Shown: positions 33,387 to 41,067 of the stretch, piece after piece
Numbering within the stretch: position 1 is the first letter of the stretch
Layout of the letters: each line of letters starts with the position of its first letter
Assembly (NCBI RefSeq): GCF_014490785.1
Contig: NZ_CP051488.1
Coordinates: 4,898,001 to 4,962,000 of the forward strand
Origin: Kosakonia sp. SMBL-WEM22
GTDB taxonomy: Bacteria > Pseudomonadota > Gammaproteobacteria > Enterobacterales > Enterobacteriaceae
Reading direction: 5' to 3'
Length of the DNA stretch: 64,000 bases
Notes under the pieces: model-generated
The model's database searches: none
Seen by the model: only the letters and a program-made list of their open reading frames with translations
What the model was told of the DNA's origin: nothing
Translations under genes and position numbers: made by a program

Positions 33387-34271
33387 TTATCGTCCTTGAG
33401 GAACAACCGAGCACGGATCCTGATGAATAATCACATCGGAGCCGGGGAAACGGCGCAAAATTGCCTGCTCGACCTGTTCAGCGACAAGATGCGCCTCAAC
33501 CAGCGGCAGGTGATCGTCCATTTCCAGATGTATTTGAATAAAGCGGGTCGGCCCTGACTGCCGCGTGCGAAGATCGTGCGCGCCTTTGACGCCCGGCCAG
33601 GAAGTGACAATATTAACAATCTCCTGGCGCTCTCCATCGGGTAGCGCGCGATCTAACAGTGCCTGCACCGCCTCATATCCCATACGCAACGCACTGTACA
33701 AGATATAGCCGCCGATACCCAGCGCAAACAGCGCATCCGCCCGGTGCCAGCCATACCACGCCAGCCCAAGCGCGATGAGAATAGCGCCGTTCATCATAAC
33801 ATCAGACTGATAATGAAGCATATCCGCGCGCACCGCCTGGCTGTGTGTTTTGCGCACAACCCAGCGTTGGAAAGTAACAAGAATCACTGTGCTTATCAGC
33901 GCCACCAGCGTGACAGCAACGCCAATTCCCGCGGCCTGCAAGGGCTCCGGCTGCACAAGTTGCTGAATACCGGTTAAAAAGAGAAACAGCGCGGAGCCGG
34001 AGATAAACATGCTCTGTGCCAGCGCGGCCAGCGACTCCGCTTTGCCATGTCCGAACGTATGCTCCTCATCCGCCGGTTGCAGCGAATAGCGCACCACCAG
34101 CAGGTTGGTGAGCGACGCGGCGATATCCACCAGCGAGTCGACCAGCGCCGCCAGAATACTGACCGAACCGGTATGCCACCAGGCGAAAATTTTAATCACC
34201 AGCAGTAGCGACGCCATGATGGTTGCCGCCATTGCCGCCCGTGTGACCAGCCGTCCATAAGATGCTTTCAT
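33387..34271 (-). CDS. fieF: Cation-efflux pump FieF (YiiP), CDF family
   Basis: Inner-membrane Zn2+/Fe2+ : H+ antiporter of the cation diffusion facilitator family. It has 294 residues (300 in E. coli); the C-terminal tail is shorter. The transport site is formed by Asp45 and Asp49 in AALVDSLVD and by HYQSD (His and Asp about 153 and 157). FGHGKAESLAAL and the cytoplasmic domain with HDLRTRQSGPTRFIQIHLEMD (about 232-252) are conserved. Six membrane helices are visible. In E. coli it directly neighbours cpxP; here a two-gene cassette lies between. Confidence 0.97.
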   Translation of the reverse strand: MKASYGRLVTRAAMAATIMASLLLVIKIFAWWHTGSVSILAALVDSLVDIAASLTNLLVVRYSLQPADEEHTFGHGKAESLAALAQSMFISGSALFLFLTGIQQLVQPEPLQAAGIGVAVTLVALISTVILVTFQRWVVRKTHSQAVRADMLHYQSDVMMNGAILIALGLAWYGWHRADALFALGIGGYILYSALRMGYEAVQALLDRALPDGERQEIVNIVTSWPGVKGAHDLRTRQSGPTRFIQIHLEMDDHLPLVEAHLVAEQVEQAILRRFPGSDVIIHQDPCSVVPQGR

Positions 34272-34420
34272 ACACGCTCCTGCTTGTCGTTGGCGGAATT
34301 ATAACGGATAGCAAAAGCAGCAATGGAGAAAATAGGGGCAGGAATTGCGTATCAAACGTTAGTAGTGGATTAATCATTAAGGCACCATGAAACCATACCC
34401 ACAAAACTAACAAGGCCTTG

Positions 34421-34449
34421 TTGACAGGATATTTACCAAAGCATAGAAA
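34421..34449 (+). promoter_or_regulatory. Candidate promoter of the metallopeptidase-lipoprotein cassette
   Basis: A consensus TTGACA (34421-34426), a 17-base spacer and TAGAAA (34444-34449) stand 38 bases before the first cassette ATG. The surroundings are AT-rich, so confidence is moderate. Confidence 0.5.
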
Positions 34450-34487
34450 CCACATTTTTAAAGGGGATTAACTATAAAGGGAAGAAA

Positions 34488-35030
34488 ATGGCCACGGAAG
34501 AAAACAAGTCCAGACCGATCACTGCCGGCGAAAGAGAGATGATAGAACCACTATATAAAGATTCTATCAATTACGGCGACGTAAACATTTTCAACGGTGA
34601 ATACTTACCCTTCGGGTTTCAACTTGATGATTATGTAATGGCTCCCAATGGGAACATCTATTTTCCGGAAGGTTTATTCAGAGAAGATTTTTCATCTGCT
34701 GATCTAATTGATAAAGCTATCTTTGTTCATGAGATGGGTCACGTATGGCAGCATCAGATGGGTGTGAATGTGAGATCAAGAGGGCTATTTAGCCTGGCTT
34801 CAAGTTATGAGTATTCTTTGCCACGCGAAAAGGATTTGGCTGATTACAGCCTTGAGCAACAGGCATCTATCATTGCTGATTATTACGTTCTTACAAAATA
34901 TGGCATTAACATATTCCTGCAACAATCTACGTTCAAAGGATTAATCGGTCCCGATCTTAAAGATAAATATGAGAATACCCTGCGTTTTTTCCTGGCCTCT
35001 CCTTCAGATAAACGGTGCCTGTGGAAATGA
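34488..35030 (+). CDS. HExxH metallopeptidase-like protein, possible T6SS-associated effector
   Basis: A 180-residue soluble protein without a signal peptide or membrane segment. A zinc-peptidase motif HEMGHVWQHQ has His81, Glu82 and His85; Glu123 in DYSLEQQASIIADYY is a plausible third ligand. The opening SRPITAGEREMIEPLYKDSI and the APNGNIYFPEGLFREDF stretch recall small proteins found near VgrG/Rhs genes and often annotated as 'type IV secretion protein Rhs'; this is from memory. The start follows AAAGGGAAG. It overlaps the next gene by ATGA. Base composition is visibly more AT-rich than its neighbours and codon use differs (many TTA, ATA, AAA), suggesting acquisition. Enzyme activity and target are unknown. 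Confidence 0.7.
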   Translation: MATEENKSRPITAGEREMIEPLYKDSINYGDVNIFNGEYLPFGFQLDDYVMAPNGNIYFPEGLFREDFSSADLIDKAIFVHEMGHVWQHQMGVNVRSRGLFSLASSYEYSLPREKDLADYSLEQQASIIADYYVLTKYGINIFLQQSTFKGLIGPDLKDKYENTLRFFLASPSDKRCLWK

Positions 35031-35428
35031 AAAAATACGTTCTGTCTTTATTGGCTCTTGCTATGGGTGGATGCACGTTACATAACTCACCTTATCGTTT
35101 GGCTGAAGTCTCTTTGGCTAAAGATGGACAACCCTGCGTGGCGGTACCTGCCGATTCAATGACAAAAGACAGGAAGTCCCGCTTACTTGTTCTTCGAGTT
35201 TCAGAACGCTTTGCGGATAAGCAGATGCACCTGGTGTGGCAACGTGACGATATGAAAAATCCGACATTTATTGTGCAGCCCGGAAAGTGTCTGCCTGTTC
35301 ACTTTCGATTTGAAAAGGGTAAAGAGTACAGCGTGAATGTCATTACTGCTTTTTCAGCCCGTGAAGTTGAAACTAAACGAATCTGGTCGACGTCATTCAC
35401 TCTCGAAAAACCAGCCAACAAAAAATGA
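35027..35428 (+). CDS. Small lipoprotein, possible immunity partner of the upstream protein
   Basis: A 133-residue predicted lipoprotein. It has a basic start MKKYVLSLLALAMGGC, with lipid-modified Cys16 followed by Thr, so outer-membrane sorting is expected. The mature part is short and beta-rich (RKSRLLVLRVSERF, MHLVWQRDD, GKEYSVNVITAFS) with one further Cys pair candidate (QPCVAV and GKCLPVH). The ATG at 35027 overlaps the stop of the metallopeptidase gene, so translation is coupled; GTG codons at 35015 and 35021 are alternatives. Size, location and coupling resemble the periplasmic lipoproteins annotated as putative T6SS immunity proteins. That role is inference. It shares the AT-rich composition of its partner. 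Confidence 0.7.
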   Translation: MKKYVLSLLALAMGGCTLHNSPYRLAEVSLAKDGQPCVAVPADSMTKDRKSRLLVLRVSERFADKQMHLVWQRDDMKNPTFIVQPGKCLPVHFRFEKGKEYSVNVITAFSAREVETKRIWSTSFTLEKPANKK

Positions 35429-35527
35429 TGACAAAATTTGAGCGCATTTTTTACGCTCATCTTTGAGACGCCCTCACGGCAACTGACATGACACTACTTT
35501 CTTACGATATAGGTCGTTAATTCGGGC

Positions 35528-35586
35528 AAAAAAAACCCCCACATCATGTGGGGGAAGACAGGGATGGTGTCTATGGCAAGGAAAAA
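35528..35586 (-). ncRNA. cpxQ: CpxQ small RNA from the cpxP 3' UTR
   Basis: The minus-strand 3' UTR of cpxP reads TTTTTCCTTGCCATAGACAC, then ACCATCCCTGTC, then a CCCCCACA/TGTGGGGG hairpin (35536-35554) and eight T. This matches, from memory, the CpxQ sRNA of Salmonella and E. coli, released by RNase E and acting with Hfq on inner-membrane protein mRNAs under envelope stress. The hairpin is also the cpxP terminator. The exact 5' end (about 35586, ten bases after the cpxP stop) is inferred. Confidence 0.88.
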
Positions 35587-35595
35587 CAGGGGTTG

Positions 35596-36090
35596 TTACC
35601 TGGTACTGCTACTACTCATTACCGCCAACGGGGAGCTTTTTTGCATCTGCGCAACGTTACGCAGCTTTGCCATCCGTTGTTGGTGCTTCTGGTTTAAAAC
35701 CGCTTGCTGCTCCGGTGTTAGCAGGTGGTACATCTGGTTACGGACTTTCGCCATCTCAACCTGGCGAGCGACCTGCTCCTGCGCCATTTTTTCTGCCTGA
35801 GCGCGTACAGCGGTTTCATCAAATTTATCTGCGGTGACAAGGCTGTGCATTGTCTCCATTTCGCTAACATTAACAGGTGGCTGGTCGTGCCGCGCCTGTG
35901 TCATCAGATCCCGCATCTGCTGGCGCTGATGTTCGGTCAGATTAATACCGTCGAACATATGGCTCTGAACACTGCGCTGTGCAATTCCCTCGGTGGGGTG
36001 CCAGTTATCGCCTGTTACGGCTTCAGCAGCCTGGCTAACAGCGCTTAATGTCAGCGTTGAGGCCATGACGGCAGCGGTAACGATGCGCAT
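35596..36090 (-). CDS. cpxP: Periplasmic adaptor/inhibitor CpxP
   Basis: Periplasmic protein that restrains the sensor CpxA and delivers misfolded pilins to DegP. It has 164 residues from ATG 36090 (MRIVTAAVMASTLTL), which has GGAG at 6 bases; an ATG one codon earlier is also possible. The signal peptide ends SQAA-EA. Two LTxxQ motifs, LTEHQ (about 52) and LTPEQ (about 125), define the Spy/CpxP fold. It is divergent from cpxRA with a perfect CpxR box between, and its 3' UTR encodes CpxQ. The C-terminus differs slightly from E. coli. Confidence 0.96.
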   Translation of the reverse strand: MRIVTAAVMASTLTLSAVSQAAEAVTGDNWHPTEGIAQRSVQSHMFDGINLTEHQRQQMRDLMTQARHDQPPVNVSEMETMHSLVTADKFDETAVRAQAEKMAQEQVARQVEMAKVRNQMYHLLTPEQQAVLNQKHQQRMAKLRNVAQMQKSSPLAVMSSSSTR

Positions 36091-36171
36091 CATTTACTCC
36101 AGTAACCTATTTGTCTCACGAGTGAACGAAAATCAGTCTACGATTCAGGCTGCAAACATGCGTCAGGGGGT

Positions 36172-36186
36172 GTAAAACAACGTAAA
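36172..36186. promoter_or_regulatory. CpxR box between cpxP and cpxR
   Basis: GTAAA-ACAAC-GTAAA matches the CpxR consensus GTAAA-N5-GTAAA exactly. It lies 82 bases from the cpxP start and 56 from cpxR, so it can activate both. Confidence 0.9.
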
Positions 36187-36241
36187 GTCATGGATTAGCG
36201 ACGCTTGATGACGTAATTTCTGCCTCGGAGGTATTTAAACA

Positions 36242-36940
36242 ATGAATAAAATCCTTTTAGTAGATGATGACCGAGAGCTCACTTCCTTGTTAAAGGAACT
36301 TCTCGACATGGAAGGTTTTAACGTGCTCGTTGCCCATGATGGTGAACAGGCGCTCGACCTCCTTGATGACAGCATCGATTTGCTTTTGCTCGACGTGATG
36401 ATGCCTAAGAAAAACGGCATTGATACCCTTAAAGAGCTACGACAGACACACCAGACACCGGTAATCATGCTTACTGCCCGAGGCAGCGAGCTGGATCGCG
36501 TTCTCGGCCTTGAGCTGGGCGCGGATGACTATCTCCCGAAACCCTTCAACGATCGTGAACTCGTGGCGCGTATCCGCGCGATTTTGCGCCGCTCCCACTG
36601 GAGCGAACAGCAGCAGAACAGCGACAGCGGTTCGCCGACGCTGGAAGTGGACGCGCTCAGCCTCAATCCTGGCCGCCAGGAAGCGAGCTTTGACGGTCAG
36701 TCGCTGGAGCTTACCGGCACCGAATTTACTCTGCTCTACCTGCTGGCTCAGCATTTAGGCCAGGTGGTGTCGCGTGAACACCTGAGCCAGGAAGTGCTGG
36801 GTAAACGCCTGACGCCGTTCGATCGGGCCATCGACATGCATATCTCCAACCTGCGCCGCAAACTGCCGGAGCGTAAAGATGGGCATCCATGGTTTAAAAC
36901 CCTGCGCGGTCGCGGTTATCTGATGGTCTCCGCTTCATGA
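36242..36940 (+). CDS. cpxR: Response regulator CpxR
   Basis: OmpR-family regulator of the envelope stress response. It has 232 residues. The receiver domain (1-120) has acidic DDD at 8-10, phosphoacceptor Asp51 in LLLDVMMP, Thr in MLTARG and Lys in LPKPFND. The winged-helix domain (about 130-232) has LTGTEFTLLYLLAQHLGQVV, RAIDMHISNLRRKLPER and TLRGRGYLM. GGAGGTATTTAAACA precedes the ATG. It overlaps cpxA by ATGA, and a CpxR box upstream implies autoactivation. Confidence 0.99.
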   Translation: MNKILLVDDDRELTSLLKELLDMEGFNVLVAHDGEQALDLLDDSIDLLLLDVMMPKKNGIDTLKELRQTHQTPVIMLTARGSELDRVLGLELGADDYLPKPFNDRELVARIRAILRRSHWSEQQQNSDSGSPTLEVDALSLNPGRQEASFDGQSLELTGTEFTLLYLLAQHLGQVVSREHLSQEVLGKRLTPFDRAIDMHISNLRRKLPERKDGHPWFKTLRGRGYLMVSAS

Positions 36941-38310
36941 TAGGAAGTTTGACCGCCCGCATCTTCGCCATCTTCTGGTTAACCCTGGCGCTGGTGTTGA
37001 TGCTGGTATTGATGGTGCCCAAGCTGGACTCCCGCCAGATGACGGAGCTGCTCGACAGTGAGCAGCGCCAGGGTCTGATGATTGAACAGCATGTGGAAGC
37101 GGAGCTGGCTAACGACCCGCCGAACGATCTGATGTGGTGGCGCAGGCTGTTTCGCGCTATCGACAAATGGGCGCCGCCCGGTCAACGTCTGCTGCTGGTC
37201 ACCAGCGAAGGGCGCGTGATCGGCGCGGAGCGCAGCGAAATGCAGATCATCCGCAACTTTATCGGCCAGGCCGATAACTCCGATCATCCGCAGAAGAAAA
37301 AGTATGGCCGCGTTGAAATGGTGGGTCCCTTCTCCATTCGCGACGGGGAAGATAACTACCAGCTCTATCTGATTCGTCCTGCCAGCAACTCGCAATCCGA
37401 CTTTATCAACCTGCTGTTTGACCGCCCGCTACTGCTGCTGATCGTCACTATGCTGATCAGTTCACCGCTGCTGCTGTGGCTGGCGTGGAGCCTGGCAAAA
37501 CCGGCGCGGAAATTGAAAAACGCGGCGGATGAGGTGGCGCAAGGCAACCTGCGTCAGCATCCGGAGCTGGAAGCCGGGCCGCAGGAGTTCCTCGCCGCCG
37601 GGGCCAGTTTTAACCAGATGGTGAGCGCGCTGGAGCGCATGATGACCGCGCAGCAGCGTCTGTTGTCGGATATCTCCCACGAGCTGCGCACGCCGCTGAC
37701 GCGCTTGCAGCTTGGCACTGCGCTGCTGCGCCGCCGGAGCGGAGAGAGCAAAGAGCTGGAGCGCATTGAAACCGAAGCGCAGCGGCTGGACAGCATGATC
37801 AACGATCTGCTGGTGATGTCGCGCAACCAGCAGAAAAACGCGCTGGTCAGCGAAACGGTCAAAGCCAATCAGCTGTGGCATGAGGTGCTGGATAACGCCG
37901 CGTTCGAAGCCGAGCAGATGGGCAAATCCCTGACGGTCACCTTCCCGCCCGGGCCCTGGCCGCTGTATGGCAACCCCAACGCGCTGGAGAGCGCGCTGGA
38001 GAACATTGTCCGCAACGCGCTGCGCTACTCCCACACCAAAATCGAAGTGAGCTTTGCGGTGGATAAAGAGGGCATCACCATCAACGTTGATGACGACGGC
38101 CCAGGCGTCAGCGCAGAAGATCGCGAGCAGATTTTCCGCCCCTTCTACCGCACCGACGAAGCGCGCGACCGCGAATCGGGCGGCACCGGCCTCGGGCTGG
38201 CGATTGTCGAAACGGCGATTCAGCAGCATCGCGGCTGGGTGAAAGCGGACGACAGCCCGTTAGGCGGTCTACGCTTAACCCTCTGGCTGCCGCTCTACAG
38301 ACGCGCCTGA
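36937..38310 (+). CDS. cpxA: Sensor histidine kinase/phosphatase CpxA
   Basis: Inner-membrane sensor that phosphorylates CpxR on envelope stress and dephosphorylates it otherwise. It has 457 residues. Membrane segments lie at about 8-28 and 164-184, with a periplasmic sensor domain between them that CpxP binds. HAMP (about 185-240) leads to the H-box DISHELRTPLTRLQLG with His248. The catalytic domain has the N-box NIVRNALRYS, G1 DDDGPGVS and G2 GGTGLGLAIV. It overlaps cpxR by four bases. A terminator follows. Confidence 0.99.
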   Translation: MIGSLTARIFAIFWLTLALVLMLVLMVPKLDSRQMTELLDSEQRQGLMIEQHVEAELANDPPNDLMWWRRLFRAIDKWAPPGQRLLLVTSEGRVIGAERSEMQIIRNFIGQADNSDHPQKKKYGRVEMVGPFSIRDGEDNYQLYLIRPASNSQSDFINLLFDRPLLLLIVTMLISSPLLLWLAWSLAKPARKLKNAADEVAQGNLRQHPELEAGPQEFLAAGASFNQMVSALERMMTAQQRLLSDISHELRTPLTRLQLGTALLRRRSGESKELERIETEAQRLDSMINDLLVMSRNQQKNALVSETVKANQLWHEVLDNAAFEAEQMGKSLTVTFPPGPWPLYGNPNALESALENIVRNALRYSHTKIEVSFAVDKEGITINVDDDGPGVSAEDREQIFRPFYRTDEARDRESGGTGLGLAIVETAIQQHRGWVKADDSPLGGLRLTLWLPLYRRA

Positions 38311-38314
38311 TAAT

Positions 38315-38345
38315 GCGCCCTCTCCTGCCGGAGGGGCGTTTTTTT
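38315..38345 (+). terminator. Terminator after cpxRA
   Basis: A GC-rich imperfect hairpin GCGCCCTCTCC/GGAGGGGCG with a TGCC loop is followed by seven T. It overlaps the end of the convergent yiiM gene. Confidence 0.82.
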
Positions 38346-39015
38346 ATCCGCGCAGCCGCCGGGCATTATCTTCAACCTTGCCGCTCAGGCGCCGCTTCTG
38401 CATCGTGCGCGTCCAGCTCGCTGATAGCCCCGCCGCCGCCAGCAAGCGCTGGTACTGCTCATCATCAAACGGTTGATACCAGGCGATCGCCGCGGCCTCA
38501 TGAACGCTGACATCGCTGACTCGTGAGACAAGCTCTAACGGCGCGTCAGCGGCGACTTTGCCTGCGGCAATTACCCGGTAGAGCCAGCCCACGCGACCGC
38601 TCGCCTGCATCTGCGTGGCCATATCCTCAATGCCGAAGTGGTAGTTGAGCTTAAAGCAGGGGGAGCGTGGCTGCGTCACCTGAATCAGCGTCTCGCCCCA
38701 ACGAAAGATATCGCCGATAAAGACATTCTGCTCCGTCAGCCCGACGGTAGAGAGATTTTCGCCGAAGGCGGGCGCGCAAAAGAGCGCGGCCTGTTGTGGG
38801 AAGGCTTGTACCCAGTGCGCGTAGTGTTCACGCGGATAGTGGCAGAGCGCGCGATCCGCCCCGCCGTGGTAGCTCTTCTCTGCCTGCTCATCGCCAGCAA
38901 TGCCCAGCTCCGTCAGGGTCAGCTCGCCCTGCACCTGCAATTTGGCGATGGCGCTCGGTCGGCTGCCCGCATAATCCCTTATCTTGCCCCTGAAAACATT
39001 TACCTGATGGCGCAT
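38344..39015 (-). CDS. yiiM: MOSC-domain protein YiiM
   Basis: Molybdenum-cofactor sulfurase C-terminal (MOSC) domain protein of 223 residues from ATG 39015 (MRHQVNVFRGKIRDYAG), preceded by GGGAGGG. Codons back to 39129 are not conserved. E. coli YiiM (224 residues) is reported to detoxify N-hydroxylated bases such as 6-N-hydroxylaminopurine using molybdenum cofactor. MOSC features are GDEQAEKSYHGGADRALCHYP and the AFGENLSTVGLTE segment, with the conserved cysteine in QPRSPCFKLNYHFG (about 131). The C-terminal three-helix domain ends in QKRRLSGKVEDNARRL. It is convergent with cpxA as in E. coli. Confidence 0.93.
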   Translation of the reverse strand: MRHQVNVFRGKIRDYAGSRPSAIAKLQVQGELTLTELGIAGDEQAEKSYHGGADRALCHYPREHYAHWVQAFPQQAALFCAPAFGENLSTVGLTEQNVFIGDIFRWGETLIQVTQPRSPCFKLNYHFGIEDMATQMQASGRVGWLYRVIAAGKVAADAPLELVSRVSDVSVHEAAAIAWYQPFDDEQYQRLLAAAGLSASWTRTMQKRRLSGKVEDNARRLRG

Positions 39016-39177
39016 CTTCCCTCCCGGAAGTCCGTTGTTGGTCGCGTTATTAGAGCACACTTTTTTCTCACCCGAAGCGGCGAAAATGAGACATTCATGC
39101 GCGTGTCTGAGGCCATGCCGTGTTATCACTTACCTTGAGTTTTGAAACGCAATTTCATTAAACGAGGAGAGAGCGAC

Positions 39178-40080
39178 GTGGTCACTACAGTTCCATTTTC
39201 CGGCGTCTGGTGCCCTTCCATCACGCCGATGGATCGCGAAGGGAGTATCGATCTGGCAGGCTTAGCACACCATATTGCCCGCCTGAACGCGGCGAAAGTC
39301 GATGTTGTACTGCTGATGGGCAGCATCGGGGAGTTTGCCTCGTTCTCCCTTGAGGAGCGCTTAATGCTTATCCGCGAAGCGCGGGAGATGACGCCGGGCA
39401 CGCTGGTGGCAAACGTCTCCTCCACCTGCTTTTCCGATGTGCTGCGCATGGCGCAGGAGGCGCGTCGCGTCGGGTATGACGCAGTCATGGTGCTGCCGCC
39501 CTATTACTACGGGCAGACCAGCGGGCAGTTATTGCACTACTTCCGCGCCATCGGGCAGGCGCTTGAGGGCAAGTGGTTCGCCTACAACTTCCCGGCGCGC
39601 ACCGGCTGCGACTTAACGCCAGAGCTGGTCGCTACCCTTGCCGCCGAGTTTGCTGATTTCGCCGGCATCAAAGATACGGTCGATTGCCAGTCGCACACGC
39701 GGAGTATGATCCTCGCCACCCAGGCGGTACGCAGCGATTTTGCGGTGTTGAGCGGCTACGACGAGTATTACATCCCGAACTTGCTGGCAGGCGGCGCAGG
39801 GGTGATCTCCGGGTTGAATAACGTTATGCCGGAGCTGTTTGTGCAGGCGAGAGAAGCCTGGCGCACCGGCGATCTCGACGGGTTGAGTAAAGCGCAGCAG
39901 GAGATCGGCAAGTTTATGGCGATCTACGCCATCGGGGATGATTTCGTCACCACCATCAAAACCGTGGTGTCACGCAAATTTGGCTACTCAACGCCCGTCT
40001 CGCGCAACGCCGGCGGCACGCTCAGCGACGCGCAGTTCGCCATCGTCGACCAGGTGTTTAATATCGCATCGCGGCGATAA
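39178..40080 (+). CDS. Dihydrodipicolinate synthase/N-acetylneuraminate lyase family aldolase
   Basis: A (beta/alpha)8 class I aldolase-family protein of 300 residues. The start is GTG 39178 (VVTTVPFSGVWCPSITPMDR), with GAGGAG 8-9 bases before it; a TTG at 39142 is in frame but lacks a site. Family features are GSIGEFASFSLEER (pyruvate carboxylate loop, replacing the usual GTTGE), the tyrosine in FAYNFPARTG, the Schiff-base lysine in FAGIKDTVD, and GGAGVISGLNNVMPELF. Members include DapA, NanA and the 2-keto-3-deoxy sugar-acid aldolases YagE/YjhH. It is not DapA itself, since context and the loop differ. In E. coli kdgT stands between yiiM and sodA, so a sugar-acid role is conceivable but unproven. 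Confidence 0.8.
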   Translation: MVTTVPFSGVWCPSITPMDREGSIDLAGLAHHIARLNAAKVDVVLLMGSIGEFASFSLEERLMLIREAREMTPGTLVANVSSTCFSDVLRMAQEARRVGYDAVMVLPPYYYGQTSGQLLHYFRAIGQALEGKWFAYNFPARTGCDLTPELVATLAAEFADFAGIKDTVDCQSHTRSMILATQAVRSDFAVLSGYDEYYIPNLLAGGAGVISGLNNVMPELFVQAREAWRTGDLDGLSKAQQEIGKFMAIYAIGDDFVTTIKTVVSRKFGYSTPVSRNAGGTLSDAQFAIVDQVFNIASRR

Positions 40081-40092
40081 GCCACAGGCAAT

Positions 40093-40126
40093 AAAAAACC
40101 CCCGACGGCGAAGCCCGACGGGGGTT
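40093..40126 (-). terminator. Terminator after sodA
   Basis: On the minus strand AACCCCCG/CGGGGGTT with a GC-rich 14-base internal loop is followed by TTTTTATT. It also separates sodA from the convergent aldolase gene. Confidence 0.85.
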
Positions 40127-40158
40127 GACCTCACGCAAGCGTGGGGGAGAAAACGAAC

Positions 40159-40779
40159 TTATTTTTTAGCGGCGAAACGCGCTGCTGCTTCGTCCCAGTT
40201 CACCACGTTCCAGAACTCTTTGATGTAGTCCGGACGGCGGTTCTGGAACTTCAGGTAGTAAGCGTGTTCCCACACATCCAGGCCGATGATCGGGAAGCCG
40301 GATGCGCCAGAGATCGCTTCGCCCATCAGCGGGGAGTCCTGGTTTGCGGTGGAGACCACAGCCAGTTTATCGCCTTTCAGCACCAGCCATGCCCAGCCGG
40401 AACCGAAGCGGGTTGCAGCTGCTTTTTCAAATTCAGCTTTGAAGTTGTCCACGGAACCGAAATCGCGCTCGATAGCCGCTTTCAGATCGCCCTGCAGGGT
40501 AGTGCCGACTTTCAGGCCTTTCCAGAACAGGCTGTGGTTAGCGTGGCCGCCTGCGTTGTTGCGCAGTACGGTTTTCTTGTCGGTCGGCAGCTGGTCGAGC
40601 TTCGTGATCAGCTCTTCAACCGGCAGGCTGGCGAACTCCGGCAGGTTTTCCAGCGCGGCGTTAGCGTTGTTAACGTAGGTCTGGTGATGTTTAGTGTGAT
40701 GGATTTCCATCGTCTGCTTGTCGAAATGAGGCTCAAGGGCATCATACGCATACGGCAGAGCGGGCAGTGTATAGCTCAT
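40159..40779 (-). CDS. sodA: Manganese superoxide dismutase
   Basis: Cytoplasmic Mn-dependent dismutase converting superoxide to peroxide and oxygen. It has 206 residues from ATG 40779 (MSYTLPALPYAYDALEPHFD), preceded by GGAG; the ATG four codons earlier is less likely. Metal ligands in Met-included numbering are His27 (MEIHHTKHHQTYVNN), His82 (NNAGGHANHSLFW), Asp168 and His172 (GLDVWEHAYYLKF). GGHANH with Gly at the Mn-type position, and QDSPL, indicate manganese. A Fur-like box overlaps its promoter. Confidence 0.99.
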   Translation of the reverse strand: MSYTLPALPYAYDALEPHFDKQTMEIHHTKHHQTYVNNANAALENLPEFASLPVEELITKLDQLPTDKKTVLRNNAGGHANHSLFWKGLKVGTTLQGDLKAAIERDFGSVDNFKAEFEKAAATRFGSGWAWLVLKGDKLAVVSTANQDSPLMGEAISGASGFPIIGLDVWEHAYYLKFQNRRPDYIKEFWNVVNWDEAAARFAAKK

Positions 40780-40837
40780 TTTCATCTCCATTTTAGTCTG
40801 GCGGCGGGTTTGTTAACGCCGCGTAAGCAGTTGGATC

Positions 40838-40873
40838 ATTATAGTTAATTACGTGATATTGAAAATGTTTATC
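40838..40873 (-). promoter_or_regulatory. sodA promoter with Fur box
   Basis: On the minus strand TTTTCA (40865-40860), 16 bases, then TATAAT (40843-40838). The 19-base element GATAAACATTTTCAATATC (40873-40855) overlaps the -35 and resembles the Fur box GATAATGATAATCATTATC. E. coli sodA has the same arrangement and is Fur-repressed. Confidence 0.78.
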
Positions 40874-41067
40874 AATGCCGTAGTTTCTATAAGGTTATCT
40901 ATTTTAGTTATGTTCTTGAAATTGTGAAGCTGCTCACCCCCATCATGCCCTGATTGCCAGCGCCATGGGCAGCGCGGCAACTGTCTCAAGGTTAAATCGT
41001 TTACTGATTTTTACACTCTGCCAGTCGGTGTCCTCTGTCCCGGCCATAAAAACAAAAGGAGTGAACA

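Noticed and set aside
34488..35428. A complete type VI secretion or polymorphic-toxin island
   Set aside because: Only two small genes are present; no VgrG, PAAR, Hcp or Rhs sequence is in the window, so only the weaker effector-immunity idea is kept.
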